A model generated the notes under the pieces. It was not told the DNA's origin. It saw only the letters and a list, made by a program, of their open reading frames with translations, and did no database searches. Shown here one piece after another: positions 28,159-37,513 of a stretch of DNA of 64,000 bases; positions within the stretch are counted from its first letter, which is position 1; the number at the start of each line of letters is the position of its first letter. Origin of the DNA: Paracoccaceae bacterium (lineage in GTDB: Bacteria; Pseudomonadota; Alphaproteobacteria; Rhodobacterales; Rhodobacteraceae); contig JAGQRW010000001.1 of the NCBI GenBank assembly GCA_020425085.1, forward strand, positions 62,001 through 126,000, written 5' to 3'. The position numbers and the translations under genes were made by a program.

Positions 28159-29316
28159 ATGACGACCACCAAAAGACCGGACCTGCGTCCGGCAAACCCC
28201 CGCTTCTCATCCGGCCCCTGCACCAAGCCGAAAGGCTGGCAGCCCGATTTTCTGTCGGACGCCCCACTTGGCCGTTCGCACCGCGCCGCTGTCGGCAAGG
28301 CGAAACTGAAGGCGGCAATCGAACAGACACGCGACATTCTTGGCATTCCGGCGGATTACCGCATCGGCATCGTGCCCGCATCCGATACCGGCGCGGTGGA
28401 AATGGCGCTATGGTCGCTGCTCGGTGCACGCGGCGTTGACATGCTTTCCTGGGAAAGTTTTGGCGCAGGTTGGGTCACCGACGTCAACAAGCAGTTGAAA
28501 CTTGACGCCACCCATCATCAGGCCGATTACGGCCACCTGCCGGATCTGTCGGCGGTCAATTTCGACCATGACGTGGTGTTCACATGGAACGGCACCACCT
28601 CGGGCGTGCGCGTGCCGGGCGGTGATTTCATCCCCGCCGACCGGGCCGGTCTGACCATCTGCGATGCCACCTCGGCAGCCTTCGCGCAAGACCTGCCCTG
28701 GGACAAGCTCGATGTTACCACATTTTCCTGGCAAAAGGTGCTGGGCGGTGAGGCGGCGCACGGCATGCTGGTCTTGTCGCCCCGCGCGGTGGAGCGGCTG
28801 GAAAATCATACCCCCGCATGGCCCTTGCCGAAAATCTTTCGCATGACCAAAGGCGGCAAGCTGATCGAAGGGATTTTCGTCGGCGAAACCATCAACACGC
28901 CGTCGATGCTGGCGGTCGAGGATTACCTTTATTCGCTGAACTGGGCCAGGAATCTCGGCGGGCTCAAGACACTGATCGCCCGTGCCGACGCCAATGCACA
29001 GGCGATATTCGATTTCTGCGACAAACGCGACTGGATTACCAATCTGGCAGCGGTTCCAGCAACCCGATCCAACACTTCGGTCTGCCTGAAATTTACCGAT
29101 GCGCGTATCAAGGATGGTGCCACCTTCGCCAAAGCCATCGCCAAGCGGCTGGAGGCGGAAAACGTCGCACTTGATGTCGGCGCCTACCGCGATGCCCCCG
29201 CTGGCCTAAGGGTCTGGTGCGGCGGTACGGTGGAAACCGACGATATCAACGCGATGCTGCCTTGGCTTGAATGGGCGTTTCAGGCGGAAATCGCCGCGCT
29301 GGCCCAAGCCGCCTAA
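28159..29316 (+). CDS. serC: Phosphoserine aminotransferase SerC
   Basis: A 385-residue class V aminotransferase of the longer alphaproteobacterial/Methanosarcina-like type. The PLP lysine is in [17 protein letters not shown] (about residue 195). The N-terminus has [15 protein letters not shown]. It converts 3-phosphohydroxypyruvate and glutamate to phosphoserine. GAGGAT lies six bases before the ATG, and serA follows 66 bases later. Confidence 0.95.
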   Translation: MTTTKRPDLRPANPRFSSGPCTKPKGWQPDFLSDAPLGRSHRAAVGKAKLKAAIEQTRDILGIPADYRIGIVPASDTGAVEMALWSLLGARGVDMLSWESFGAGWVTDVNKQLKLDATHHQADYGHLPDLSAVNFDHDVVFTWNGTTSGVRVPGGDFIPADRAGLTICDATSAAFAQDLPWDKLDVTTFSWQKVLGGEAAHGMLVLSPRAVERLENHTPAWPLPKIFRMTKGGKLIEGIFVGETINTPSMLAVEDYLYSLNWARNLGGLKTLIARADANAQAIFDFCDKRDWITNLAAVPATRSNTSVCLKFTDARIKDGATFAKAIAKRLEAENVALDVGAYRDAPAGLRVWCGGTVETDDINAMLPWLEWAFQAEIAALAQAA

Positions 29317-29382
29317 AAACTCTTCGCGCCCCGCAACCTTTGCGGGACCATCCCCCACCCCCGATTTTTCAAGGAGGCCATA

Positions 29383-30978
29383 ATGGCACCTAAAGTACTC
29401 GTATCCGACAAACTCAGCGAAACCGCCGTACAGATCTTTCGCGACAACGGCATTGAGGTCGATTTCAAACCCAACCTTGGCAAGGACAAGGATGAACTGC
29501 TGAAGGTGATCGGCCAGTATGACGGCCTGGCAATCCGTTCCGCCACCAAGGCCACCGAAAAGATCATCGAGGCGGCGACCAACCTCAAGGTGATCGGTCG
29601 CGCCGGTATCGGTGTCGATAATGTCGATATCCCGGCAGCCAGCCGCAAGGGCATCATCGTGATGAACACGCCGTTCGGCAATTCCATCACCACCGCCGAA
29701 CACGCCATCGCCCTGATGTTCGCCGTCGCCCGCCAGATTCCTGAGGCCAGCACCTCGACCCAAGCCGGCAAATGGGAAAAATCACGCTTCATGGGGGTCG
29801 AACTAACCGGCAAGATCCTCGGGCTGATCGGCTGCGGCAATATCGGCTCGATCGTTGCTGACCGCGCCAAGGGGTTGAAAATGCGCGTGCTGGCGTTTGA
29901 TCCGTTCCTGTCGGAAGAACGCGCCGAACAACTTGGCGTGCACAAGGTCGAACTGAACGAACTGCTGGCCAAGGCCGATTTCATCACCCTGCATGTTCCC
30001 CTGACCGACAAGACACGCATGATCATCAACAAGGACGCCATCGCCAAGACCAAAAAGGGCGTGCGCATCATCAACTGCGCCCGTGGCGGACTGGTGGATG
30101 AAGCCGCATTGGCCGAGGCGATAAAATCCGGCCATGTCGCCGGTGCCGGTTTTGACGTGTTCGAGGTGGAACCAGCCACCGACAGCCCGCTTTTCAACCT
30201 GCCAAACGTCGTCTGCACCCCGCATCTTGGCGCCGCCACCACAGAGGCACAGGAAAATGTCGCGCTCCAAGTGGCCGAGCAGATGTCAGACTATCTTTTG
30301 AACGGTGCCGTCACCAACGCCATCAACATGCCTTCGATCACCGCCGAAGAGGCACCGGTGCTGGCTCCGTTCGTGCAACTCGCGCAACATCTGGGGGCCT
30401 TTGTCGGCCAGATGACCGATGAACCGATCAAGGCGATCAACATCCTTTATGACGGTGCAGTAGCGGAAATGAACACCAACGCACTCAATTCCGCCTGTGT
30501 CGCTGGCCTGATGAAAGCATCAAACCCCGAGGTCAACATGGTCTCGGCCCCCGTGGTTGCCAAGGAACGCGGCATCAAGATGGCCACCACCACCCAGGCA
30601 AAATCCGGCGTGTTCGACAGCTATATCAAGCTGACTGTGGTCACGGAAAATACCGAACGATCCATCGCCGGCACGGTATTTTCCGACAAGAAACCGCGCT
30701 TCATCCAGATCAAGAACATCAATATCGACGCCGAAATTGGCCGCCACATGGTCTATACCACCAACAAGGACGTACCCGGCATCATCGGCGCGCTTGGCTC
30801 TACCATGGGGCAGAACGGCATCAACATCGCCAACTTCACCCTTGGCCGGGCAACGATCGGCGGCGACGCCATTGCGCTGTTGTATGTCGATCAGCCAATC
30901 CCGGCTGAGGCGATAGAGCAGCTCCGTCAGACCAAGAAATTCAACCAGATCAGAACGCTGGAATTCGACGTAGCCTGA
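29383..30978 (+). CDS. serA: D-3-phosphoglycerate dehydrogenase SerA
   Basis: A 531-residue enzyme of the long SerA type. The NAD-binding loop is GLIGCGNIGSIVADRAKG (about 147-164), the catalytic His is in CTPHLGAATTEAQ (about residue 282), an intervening domain spans about 320-450, and a C-terminal ACT domain (VPGIIGALGSTMGQNGINIA) senses serine for feedback inhibition. First step of serine synthesis. AAGGAGG lies six bases before the ATG. Confidence 0.96.
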   Translation: MAPKVLVSDKLSETAVQIFRDNGIEVDFKPNLGKDKDELLKVIGQYDGLAIRSATKATEKIIEAATNLKVIGRAGIGVDNVDIPAASRKGIIVMNTPFGNSITTAEHAIALMFAVARQIPEASTSTQAGKWEKSRFMGVELTGKILGLIGCGNIGSIVADRAKGLKMRVLAFDPFLSEERAEQLGVHKVELNELLAKADFITLHVPLTDKTRMIINKDAIAKTKKGVRIINCARGGLVDEAALAEAIKSGHVAGAGFDVFEVEPATDSPLFNLPNVVCTPHLGAATTEAQENVALQVAEQMSDYLLNGAVTNAINMPSITAEEAPVLAPFVQLAQHLGAFVGQMTDEPIKAINILYDGAVAEMNTNALNSACVAGLMKASNPEVNMVSAPVVAKERGIKMATTTQAKSGVFDSYIKLTVVTENTERSIAGTVFSDKKPRFIQIKNINIDAEIGRHMVYTTNKDVPGIIGALGSTMGQNGINIANFTLGRATIGGDAIALLYVDQPIPAEAIEQLRQTKKFNQIRTLEFDVA

Positions 30979-30986
30979 TCAGAAAG

Positions 30987-31018
30987 CCGGCCCCACAGCA
31001 CCCCGTCTTTGGGGCCGG
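30987..31018 (+). terminator. Hairpin after serA
   Basis: CCGGCCCC (30987-30994) pairs with GGGGCCGG (31011-31018) across a 16-base loop, starting eight bases after the serA stop. The stem is strong but is followed by AAAACAATTA rather than T residues, so it is a weak intrinsic terminator or a 3' stabilising stem. Confidence 0.6.
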
Positions 31019-31053
31019 AAAACAATTATCCGGCAGCACTTGTGCTTCACGGC

Positions 31054-31092
31054 AACCTCGTTAATCTCGGGCGAAACCGTAGTAACGAGGTT
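31054..31092 (+). promoter_or_regulatory. Inverted repeat covering the RBS of the transglycosylase gene
   Basis: AACCTCGTTA (31054-31063) is the exact complement of TAACGAGGTT (31083-31092). The right arm contains ACGAGG, the ribosome binding site of the gene starting at 31097. The loop holds a small CGG-GCGAAA-CCG stem. When paired, the site would be hidden, which suggests translational control or an RNA thermometer. Confidence 0.6.
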
Positions 31093-31096
31093 CTCC

Positions 31097-32269
31097 ATGC
31101 GTTTTCCCCTTGCAGCCGCAATCCTGATTCTCGCCACCCCGACCGTTGCTGCCGCTTCTTGCGGTGGCAGTTTTCCCGCCTTTATCGACGGCCTCAAGGC
31201 CGAAGCGATGACCAAAGGCCATTCCAGGCAAACCGTAAACGCCTTTTTCAAGACTGCCAGACAAGACCCGCAAGTCCTCAGAATGGACCGCTCGCAAGGC
31301 GTGTTCAAGATGGAGTTCACCGATTTCGCCCGCCGCGTCATCAGCGAAAACCGCATGGTCAATGGCAAGCGCAATCTGGCAAAATATGCCGGCACATTTG
31401 ACAATATCCGCCGCAGCTACGGTGTTGATCCGGCGGTGATCCTGGCGTTCTGGGCATTGGAGACCGACTTTGGCGCGGTGCAGGGCGATTTCAATACCCT
31501 GAACGCGCTGGTCACACTGGCACATGACTGCCGCCGCCCCGATCTGTTCCGCCCGCAAATTTTTGCCGCCATAGACCTTGCGGAACATGGCAATTTCGAC
31601 CCCGCCAGCACCACCGGTGCCTGGGCCGGTGAAATCGGCATGGTACAGATGCTGCCCGAGGATATCCTGAAACTCGGGGTAGATGGCGATGGCGATGGCA
31701 AAGTCCTGCTGAAAACCAGCGCCCCCGATGCCATCACCACCGGAGCGCACCTGCTAAGCACCCTTGGCTGGCGGCCAAACCAACCCTGGCTGGTCGAAGT
31801 TTCGGTTCCGAACAACCTTGATTGGACAAAAACCGGGCTCGACACCGAACTCAGCGTCTCTGACTGGGCCAGACTGGGCGTCAAACCCACCAGCGGCGCC
31901 ATGCCCAACGGTAATCTTTCCGCCTCGATCCTGCTGCCACAAGGCCGCAAGGGACCGGCCTTTCTGGCGTTGCCGAATTTCCGGGTCTATTTCGAATGGA
32001 ACCAGTCCTTCGTCTACGTCACCACCGCTGCCTATTTCGCGACCCGCCTTGCCGGCGCACCGGTGTTCGACCCCGGAAACCCCGACCCGGCCCTCAGCGA
32101 CAGCCAGATGAAGGCGCTACAAACCAAACTCATCAAACGCGGCCATGATGTCGGCAAGATCGACGGCATCCTGGGCAAGCTTACCCGCGCCGCCGTACAA
32201 AAAGAACAAATCCGCCTCGGCCTGCCCGCCGACGCCTGGCCGACGACTGAACTGCTGTCAAAACTCTGA
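31097..32269 (+). CDS. Lytic murein transglycosylase (MltB-type) with peptidoglycan-binding domain
   Basis: A 390-residue exported enzyme. A signal peptide (PLAAAILILATPTVAAA) is followed by an MltB/SLT2-like domain whose catalytic Glu lies in ILAFWALETDFGAVQGDF (about 125-142) with GEIGMVQMLPEDILKLG after it. A PG_binding_1 domain ends the protein (LKTKLIKRGHD-like motif ALQTKLIKRGHDVGKIDG). It cleaves peptidoglycan to 1,6-anhydromuropeptides. The frame is open to 31040, but the ATG at 31097 has both the ribosome site and the signal peptide. Confidence 0.92.
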   Translation: MRFPLAAAILILATPTVAAASCGGSFPAFIDGLKAEAMTKGHSRQTVNAFFKTARQDPQVLRMDRSQGVFKMEFTDFARRVISENRMVNGKRNLAKYAGTFDNIRRSYGVDPAVILAFWALETDFGAVQGDFNTLNALVTLAHDCRRPDLFRPQIFAAIDLAEHGNFDPASTTGAWAGEIGMVQMLPEDILKLGVDGDGDGKVLLKTSAPDAITTGAHLLSTLGWRPNQPWLVEVSVPNNLDWTKTGLDTELSVSDWARLGVKPTSGAMPNGNLSASILLPQGRKGPAFLALPNFRVYFEWNQSFVYVTTAAYFATRLAGAPVFDPGNPDPALSDSQMKALQTKLIKRGHDVGKIDGILGKLTRAAVQKEQIRLGLPADAWPTTELLSKL

Positions 32270-32273
32270 TGGC

Positions 32274-32306
32274 TTCTTTGTTGCCGGAAATACTCCCGCC
32301 GGAGGC
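32274..32306 (+). repeat. Post-stop AAATACTC element, site 3
   Basis: Four bases after the transglycosylase stop the sequence reads TTCTTTGTTG, then AAATACTCCCGCCGGAGGC at 32288-32306. The same core ends the two 105-bp repeats, there reading away from minus-strand genes. The CTCCCGCCGGAG part is a near palindrome. Confidence 0.75.
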
Positions 32307-32424
32307 AAGTATCCAATAACCACATTGACCGGCATCTGGTCCAGCCTTTGTCAATCACCAATAAAATATTGATTATCAATAGGTTTATATCACAGGCAAA
32401 ACTTTTTCGCTTCCAGATATCGTA

Positions 32425-32449
32425 ACGCCTGCCGAAATCTGGCAGGCGT
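32425..32449 (-). terminator. Hairpin after the VPLPA-CTERM gene
   Basis: ACGCCTGCC (32425-32433) and GGCAGGCGT (32441-32449) form a 9-bp stem with a 7-base loop, 24 bases past the stop of the minus-strand gene. On that strand only TTACG follows, so termination strength is uncertain. Confidence 0.6.
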
Positions 32450-32472
32450 CAAGTTGATTCAGCGCAATCGGT

Positions 32473-33111
32473 TCAGTGCTTTTTTCGCCGTTTGAATCCG
32501 CCAAGACCCGCCAGCGCCGTACCCAGCAACAACAGCGATGCCGGCAGCGGAACATTCGCTACATCAATGGCAATCCCATCAATCGACATATAGGAATTGG
32601 TGTTCCCGTTGAACAATCGAAAGGCCAGCATCCCGCTGGTCGCCGTGGCCTGAAACTGAATGCTCTCGGCAAACCAATCACTGCCAACGGCATGAATCGC
32701 GCCCATGCCGATGCTCACCCCGTCAAGCAGCACCTCGATCGCATTTGGGCCGTTATATCCAGGCCCGACATCCGCGCCAAAATTCCCCGCATACCAGGAC
32801 AGATCATAATTCTGCCCGATGACAAAGTCACTGATGGTCTGCCCGAAGGATTCAACGTACCCACCGGCGAATCCGACCCAGGTACCGCCATCCGGCGATG
32901 GCCCTGACGGTGCCACCGAAAACGGGGAACCGACGCCGACATTGTTGTTTTCGTCCATGGTGTCAGGCGAACCCAACAGCGTGGTCCAGCCCGACGGAAC
33001 GCCGCCGTTGGCGATCGGTCCGGTCAGTGATCCGTTGACCAGCGTCGCCGCAGAAGCCCCGGTAGCCAGAACAACTGCAAGAACGGTGCCACCCAAGAAA
33101 TGATAAGACAT
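32473..33111 (-). CDS. Secreted protein with VPLPA-CTERM sorting tail
   Basis: A 212-residue exported protein: signal peptide ending ATGASA (about residue 22), a beta-rich middle, and the C-terminal VPLPASLLLLGTALAGLGG followed by FKRRKKH. This is the VPLPA form of the PEP-CTERM signal (motif, membrane segment, basic end) recognised by an exosortase. The middle (GSLTGPIANGGVPSGWTTL, GQNYDLSWYAGNFG) looks like a carbohydrate-binding-like beta-sandwich, which is only an impression. AAGGAAAGG precedes the ATG at 33111. Confidence 0.88.
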   Translation of the reverse strand: MSYHFLGGTVLAVVLATGASAATLVNGSLTGPIANGGVPSGWTTLLGSPDTMDENNNVGVGSPFSVAPSGPSPDGGTWVGFAGGYVESFGQTISDFVIGQNYDLSWYAGNFGADVGPGYNGPNAIEVLLDGVSIGMGAIHAVGSDWFAESIQFQATATSGMLAFRLFNGNTNSYMSIDGIAIDVANVPLPASLLLLGTALAGLGGFKRRKKH

Positions 33112-33362
33112 CAAATTTTCCTTTCCTTAAAAAAGGCCCTCCAGAAGCATGCAGACCATACGCAATCCAGTCAGGGCAACCCACCTGTTCACATTAACAT
33201 AGTTTTTCGTTGGCAAATATCTATTTTTACCGTTTCAGCCCTGCTATCGACATTTTGCGAAACCAGGGCCACAGAATTGTTTCGCAGTTGAATACGATCG
33301 GCCAAATCATACAAATACTGTCGCCAAAATGGCAACGCGCTTTGGCGCTGATTCTCACCGCT

Positions 33363-36300
33363 TCAGGCCACCATCTTTTCCGCCCGGCTAAGATCGACCG
33401 AGACTAGCTGGCTCACCCCGGGCTCGGCCATCGTTACCCCGAATAGCCGATCCATCCGCGCCATGGTTACGGCGTGGTGGGTGATGATCAGAAACCGGGT
33501 ATCGGTCTGGCGCGTCATCTCATCCAGCAGATCGCAAAACCGCGTAACATTGGCATCATCCAGCGGCGCATCCACCTCATCCAGCACACAGATCGGTGCC
33601 GGATTGGCCAGGAACACCGCAAAGATCAGCGCCAGCGCCGTCAGTGTCTGCTCGCCACCCGACAGAAGGCTGAGGGTCGACAACTTCTTGCCCGGGGGCT
33701 GACACATGATCTCAAGCCCGGCCTCAAGCGGATCATCGCTTTCCACCAGCACCAGCTTGGCCTCGCCGCCACCGAACAGGTGGCGGAACAGTAATTCAAA
33801 GCTCTTGTTCACCTCGTCAAAAGCCGTCAGCAGACGCTCGCGGCCTTCACGGTTCAGGCTGGCGATGCCCGATCGCAGCTTGCTGATCGCCGCCTCTAGA
33901 TCGTTCTTCTCCAAGCGCAACGCATCATGTTCCGCCTGCACTTCGCGCGCATCCTCTTCAGCTCTTAGATTGACCGCGCCAAGCGCATCGCGCTGCCGCC
34001 TCAGACGCAGGACCTCGATTTCGATCCGCTCCGAGGTCGGCATCTGCTCAGGATCCCCTCCCAACATCTCCAGCAATGCCGAAGGGGCGATCCCCAGTTC
34101 CTCATCAATCCGGTCAACCGCAGCCGCAGCCTGCTGACGCGCCGCATCCCGCATCGCATCGGCCCGCGCCCGGCCTTCGCGCGCTTCGCCCGCCTGCCTC
34201 TCGGCCTCGCGCTCGGCAGTGATGGCATTGCGCAATGCCGCCTCACCTTCGGCCAAAGCATCGCCAGCCCGGGCGCGGCGCGCTTCGGCCTCCTGAATAC
34301 TGCCGTTCAGCTTTTCGCGGCGAGCGGCGATTTCACCCGGCCCGGCACTGGCCGCAAGCAATTCCGCTTCGCTGGCGGATTTGCGCGCCTGCAATTCCTC
34401 CTGGCGATTGTCGGCGGTTTCCAGACGCTGTCGCCAGTTGGCCGCTTCCTTGTCGATCTCCTGCAACCGCCGATGCCGTGCCTCACCCTCGCGGCGCAAT
34501 TCGTCTGCCATCGACCGGCGGCTCATCATCGTCATCCTGGCCGCTTCGACACTGACCTTCACCGTCTCGACAGCAGCCCTTGCCGTGTCCAGATTATCCA
34601 GATCCCTGACTGCCGCTTCCGCCTCGCGCAACTGACGCCGATTGGCCAACGTCTCTTCCTCATGGCGCTTCACCGCCAGCCGCGCCGCATCCAGCCGTCC
34701 ATCGCAAAGCGAACGCTCGGCCTCCAGCCTCGACAGCGCCCGCGCTGCTGCGGTCAACGCCTCGTCCGCCTGTCGGCGCGTTTGGCGACAGGCCTTGTCG
34801 GCCTCGGCCAAAACCATCAGTTCCGCCGCCAATTCCCGATGCAGCGTCGCCGCCGCCTCGGCGCGTGCATCCGCGCTCGCCAACGCCTCGGTCAGTTCCT
34901 CCAGCCGGTTGATCTGCTGCAACTTGAGGGCCGCGGCACTGGGTGCATCCTCGGCCCCGGCACGAAAACCGTCCCAGCGCCAGAGGTCGCCTTTCAACGA
35001 TACCAGCCGCTGGCCGGGCAGAAGTTTGGCCTGAAGCCCCGCGCCCTCGGCCCTGTCCACGATCCCGACCTGCGATATTCGCCGCGCGAGAACACCGGGG
35101 GCAGTGACGTGATCCGCCAGACGCGCGGCGCCCGCTGGCAACGGCTGCGCCGTGGCATAATCAGGCAACAGTGCCCAGCCCGAGCCGCCGTCCTCGAATA
35201 ATTCGGGTGCTCGCAGATCATCGGCCAGTGCTGCACCCAGCGCCGCCTCATACCCGCGCGCGACCTTCATCTGATCAAGGATCTGGCCACCTTCAGCGCG
35301 TTCTCGTTCCACCATGCGGCCCAGCGCGTTCACTTCGGCGCGAATGGCATTGGCCTCGCCCTCGGCCTCGCTGCGTTCGCCACGGGCTTCGGCCTCGGTG
35401 GCCTGCTTTTCGCTACGTTCAGCTTCGGCCTTTTCCAGTGCTGCTTCGGCCGCTTCGGTGGCTGTTGCTGCCCGGTCCCTTTCGGCCATCGCCGCAGCAT
35501 GCAAAGCTTCGGCGCTGGCTTTTTCGGCCATGGCCGCCTCGACCTGCCCGGAAGCCCTTGCTGTTTCGGCCTCATTGCGTTCCAGCATGGTCTTACTGTC
35601 ACTGAACAGCCGCTGTGCCGACAGGTGCCGCGCCGACAGGCGGGCCATGTCTTCGGTCATCTGGCCAAGTCTGGTTTCGGCATCCTGCAAGGTGACACCG
35701 GCATCCCGGGCTTGCTGGCTGGCCTGATCAAGCTTGTCCTCGAATCCGACCGAAGCCTTTTCCAGCGCCGCCTTTTCCCAATCCAGCCGCTCGATGGTTT
35801 CATGGGCGTCGCGGTTCAGCCCGGCCTCGCGCCCGATATCGGTTGCCAACTGCTCGATCTGCGACTTCAGGGTGACGATGGTGGCCTCGGCCCTCGCCTC
35901 CTGATCCTTGAGCGAATCCCGTTCTACCAGCAAGCGTTGCAGAATCGCAGCGGCGATCGCCTCTTCCTCACGCAATGGCGGAACTGCGTCGTCACATTCG
36001 CCACGGTGGCGCATTGCGGCTGTCGCCGCCGTCTGCACCGTCGCTGCCAGACTGGTCAGGCGTTTCAGTTCCGCTTCGGACTCGACCAGCTTCTGATCCG
36101 CTTCGCGCCAGCGCCGGTATAACAGCAAGCCTTCAGAGCGGCGCAATTCCTCGCTGATCTCGCGATACCGCGCTGCCTGCCGGGCCTGCCGGGCCAGTGT
36201 AGCCAGTTGTGCCTGCAACTGTTCCAGCACATCATCGACGCGAAGCAGGTTCTGTTCCGCGCCGTTCAGTTTCAGTTCAGCCTCATGCCGGCGCTGATAA

Positions 36301-36818
36301 AGGCCGGAAATACCCGCCGCCTCCTCCAGGATGCGCCGCCGGGATTTCGGCTTGGCGTTGATCAGCTCGCTGATCTGCCCCTGCCGCACCAGCGCCGGCG
36401 AATGCGCCCCGGTTGACGCATCTGCAAACAGCATCTGCACATCGCGCGCGCGCACATCCTTGCCGTTGGTCTTGTAGGCGGAACCGGCATCGCGGGTGAT
36501 ACGCCGGATGATTTCCAACTGGTCCTGATCGTTGAACCCTGCCGGTGCGGTACGATCCGAGTTGTCCAGATGCAGCGCCACCTCGGCAAAGTTTCGTGCC
36601 GGGCGGCTGGTGGCGCCGGCAAAGATCACATCCTCCATACCATCGCCACGCATCGCGGTCGGGCGGTTTTCGCCCATCACCCATCTGAGCGCCTCAAGCA
36701 GGTTCGACTTGCCGCAACCGTTCGGCCCGACCACCCCGGTCAGGCCACGCGCAATCACCAGATCCGTCGGATCGACAAAGCTTTTAAAGCCGGTCAGTCT
36801 GAGCCTGTTGAACTGCAA
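33363..36818 (-). CDS. smc: Chromosome segregation protein SMC
   Basis: A 1151-residue SMC ATPase. Head: FKSFVDPTDLV and Walker A GPNGCGKSNLLEALRW (about 32-47). Coiled-coil arms span about 170-500 and 660-1000, flanking a hinge near 500-660. The C-terminal half head has the signature LSLLSGGEQTLTALAL and Walker B ICVLDEVDAPLDDANV. It compacts and segregates chromosomes with ScpA/ScpB, which are not here. The only usable start is a TTG at 36818; the frame has a TGA further upstream and no ATG or GTG. Confidence 0.96.
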   Translation of the reverse strand: MQFNRLRLTGFKSFVDPTDLVIARGLTGVVGPNGCGKSNLLEALRWVMGENRPTAMRGDGMEDVIFAGATSRPARNFAEVALHLDNSDRTAPAGFNDQDQLEIIRRITRDAGSAYKTNGKDVRARDVQMLFADASTGAHSPALVRQGQISELINAKPKSRRRILEEAAGISGLYQRRHEAELKLNGAEQNLLRVDDVLEQLQAQLATLARQARQAARYREISEELRRSEGLLLYRRWREADQKLVESEAELKRLTSLAATVQTAATAAMRHRGECDDAVPPLREEEAIAAAILQRLLVERDSLKDQEARAEATIVTLKSQIEQLATDIGREAGLNRDAHETIERLDWEKAALEKASVGFEDKLDQASQQARDAGVTLQDAETRLGQMTEDMARLSARHLSAQRLFSDSKTMLERNEAETARASGQVEAAMAEKASAEALHAAAMAERDRAATATEAAEAALEKAEAERSEKQATEAEARGERSEAEGEANAIRAEVNALGRMVERERAEGGQILDQMKVARGYEAALGAALADDLRAPELFEDGGSGWALLPDYATAQPLPAGAARLADHVTAPGVLARRISQVGIVDRAEGAGLQAKLLPGQRLVSLKGDLWRWDGFRAGAEDAPSAAALKLQQINRLEELTEALASADARAEAAATLHRELAAELMVLAEADKACRQTRRQADEALTAAARALSRLEAERSLCDGRLDAARLAVKRHEEETLANRRQLREAEAAVRDLDNLDTARAAVETVKVSVEAARMTMMSRRSMADELRREGEARHRRLQEIDKEAANWRQRLETADNRQEELQARKSASEAELLAASAGPGEIAARREKLNGSIQEAEARRARAGDALAEGEAALRNAITAEREAERQAGEAREGRARADAMRDAARQQAAAAVDRIDEELGIAPSALLEMLGGDPEQMPTSERIEIEVLRLRRQRDALGAVNLRAEEDAREVQAEHDALRLEKNDLEAAISKLRSGIASLNREGRERLLTAFDEVNKSFELLFRHLFGGGEAKLVLVESDDPLEAGLEIMCQPPGKKLSTLSLLSGGEQTLTALALIFAVFLANPAPICVLDEVDAPLDDANVTRFCDLLDEMTRQTDTRFLIITHHAVTMARMDRLFGVTMAEPGVSQLVSVDLSRAEKMVA

Positions 36819-37103
36819 ATACCTGTACCCGCGGTTGATTCCGTCATTGCTGTCAAGTTTCGGTTCTGACGCTCAGGAGTCAACAGCAAACCCCATCATA
36901 TGGCGATAATTCGCCACTTATCCACAATATATTGCGCCCGTCTTGACCCCAGCAACAGCAAATCCCGCACCACTTCCCAAATACCCGGCAAAACAGCATT
37001 TCGACATTGGCTCAGCATATCCTTGCGTACATGGTCTTCTTTGCGGTTTGAATGTCGCAATTCGCCTTGACTTGAACCACCTCGACGCGCGACAAAGATC
37101 ACG
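36819..37103. other. Non-coding stretch between smc and the B12 riboswitch
   Basis: No convincing gene. A minus-strand open frame crosses it (36896 leftward end) but runs into the antisense of the riboswitch and resembles nothing. Visible elements: a perfect palindrome TGGCGATAATTCGCCA (36901-36916) and, two bases on, the DnaA-box 9-mer TTATCCACA (36918-36926). The smc promoter should lie here. Confidence 0.55.
36901..36926. promoter_or_regulatory. Palindrome and DnaA-box 9-mer upstream of smc
   Basis: TGGCGA-TAAT-TCGCCA is an exact 6-4-6 inverted repeat, followed after one base by TTATCCACA, the consensus DnaA box. A 9-mer like this is expected about once in two windows of this size by chance, so it is suggestive only. 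The pair lies about 85-110 bases before the smc start. Confidence 0.4.
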
Positions 37104-37300
37104 CATGGTTCCTCAATCGACGCAAAGCGCCTGAGGATGAAATGGGAATGCGGAGCGGGCGACCTAAACCGGGACCCGTAACCGCAGCCGCCCCCGCGAC
37201 TGTATGCGGCGAGCGTCCTCCGATAATCCACTGGTGGCAACACCGGGAAGGCAGGAGAAACGTAACGACCCGCAAGCCAGGAGACCGGCCTTGCATCAAA
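37104..37300 (+). ncRNA. Cobalamin (adenosylcobalamin-type) riboswitch
   Basis: The leader of cbtB shows the conserved cobalamin aptamer parts in order: GGTTCC...TGAGGATGAAATGGGAA, the central CCGCAGCCGCCCCCGCGACTG, GGGAAGGC and the B12 box AAGCCAGGAGACCGGCC (37274-37290). A small hairpin, CCGTC (37313-37317) with GACGG (37324-37328), lies right before the cbtB ribosome site AAAGGA and may be the expression switch. Cobalamin binding is expected to shut down cobalt import and B12 synthesis downstream. Confidence 0.95.
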
Positions 37301-37340
37301 GTGAACTCGATACCGTCGGGTGTGACGGGAAAGGACCAGA

Positions 37341-37511
37341 ATGAATACGACCGCAAAGACCGCAAACCTTGCTCAAACCAATATCGCAACCATCGCGCTG
37401 GTGTTCCTGATGGGTGCAACGATGGTGTTCGCCGCTGGGTTCGCACAGTCGGCAACCATGCATGAATCTGCCCATGACGTTCGTCATGCAGCCGGGTTTC
37501 CCTGCCACTAG
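37341..37511 (+). CDS. cbtB: Cobalt transporter subunit CbtB
   Basis: A 56-residue membrane protein starting at an ATG nine bases after AAAGGA. One hydrophobic helix (IALVFLMGATMVFAAGF, about 18-34) is followed by a histidine motif MHESAHDVRHAAGFPCH at the C-terminus, the CbtB signature that likely binds cobalt. It works with CbtA, whose ATG is two bases on. First gene behind the riboswitch. Confidence 0.93.
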   Translation: MNTTAKTANLAQTNIATIALVFLMGATMVFAAGFAQSATMHESAHDVRHAAGFPCH

Positions 37512-37513
37512 TC

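Noticed and set aside
36896..37243. Minus-strand frame of 115 residues upstream of smc
   Set aside because: It overlaps the antisense of the cobalamin riboswitch, has no ribosome site and no resemblance to any family. Listed as non-coding.
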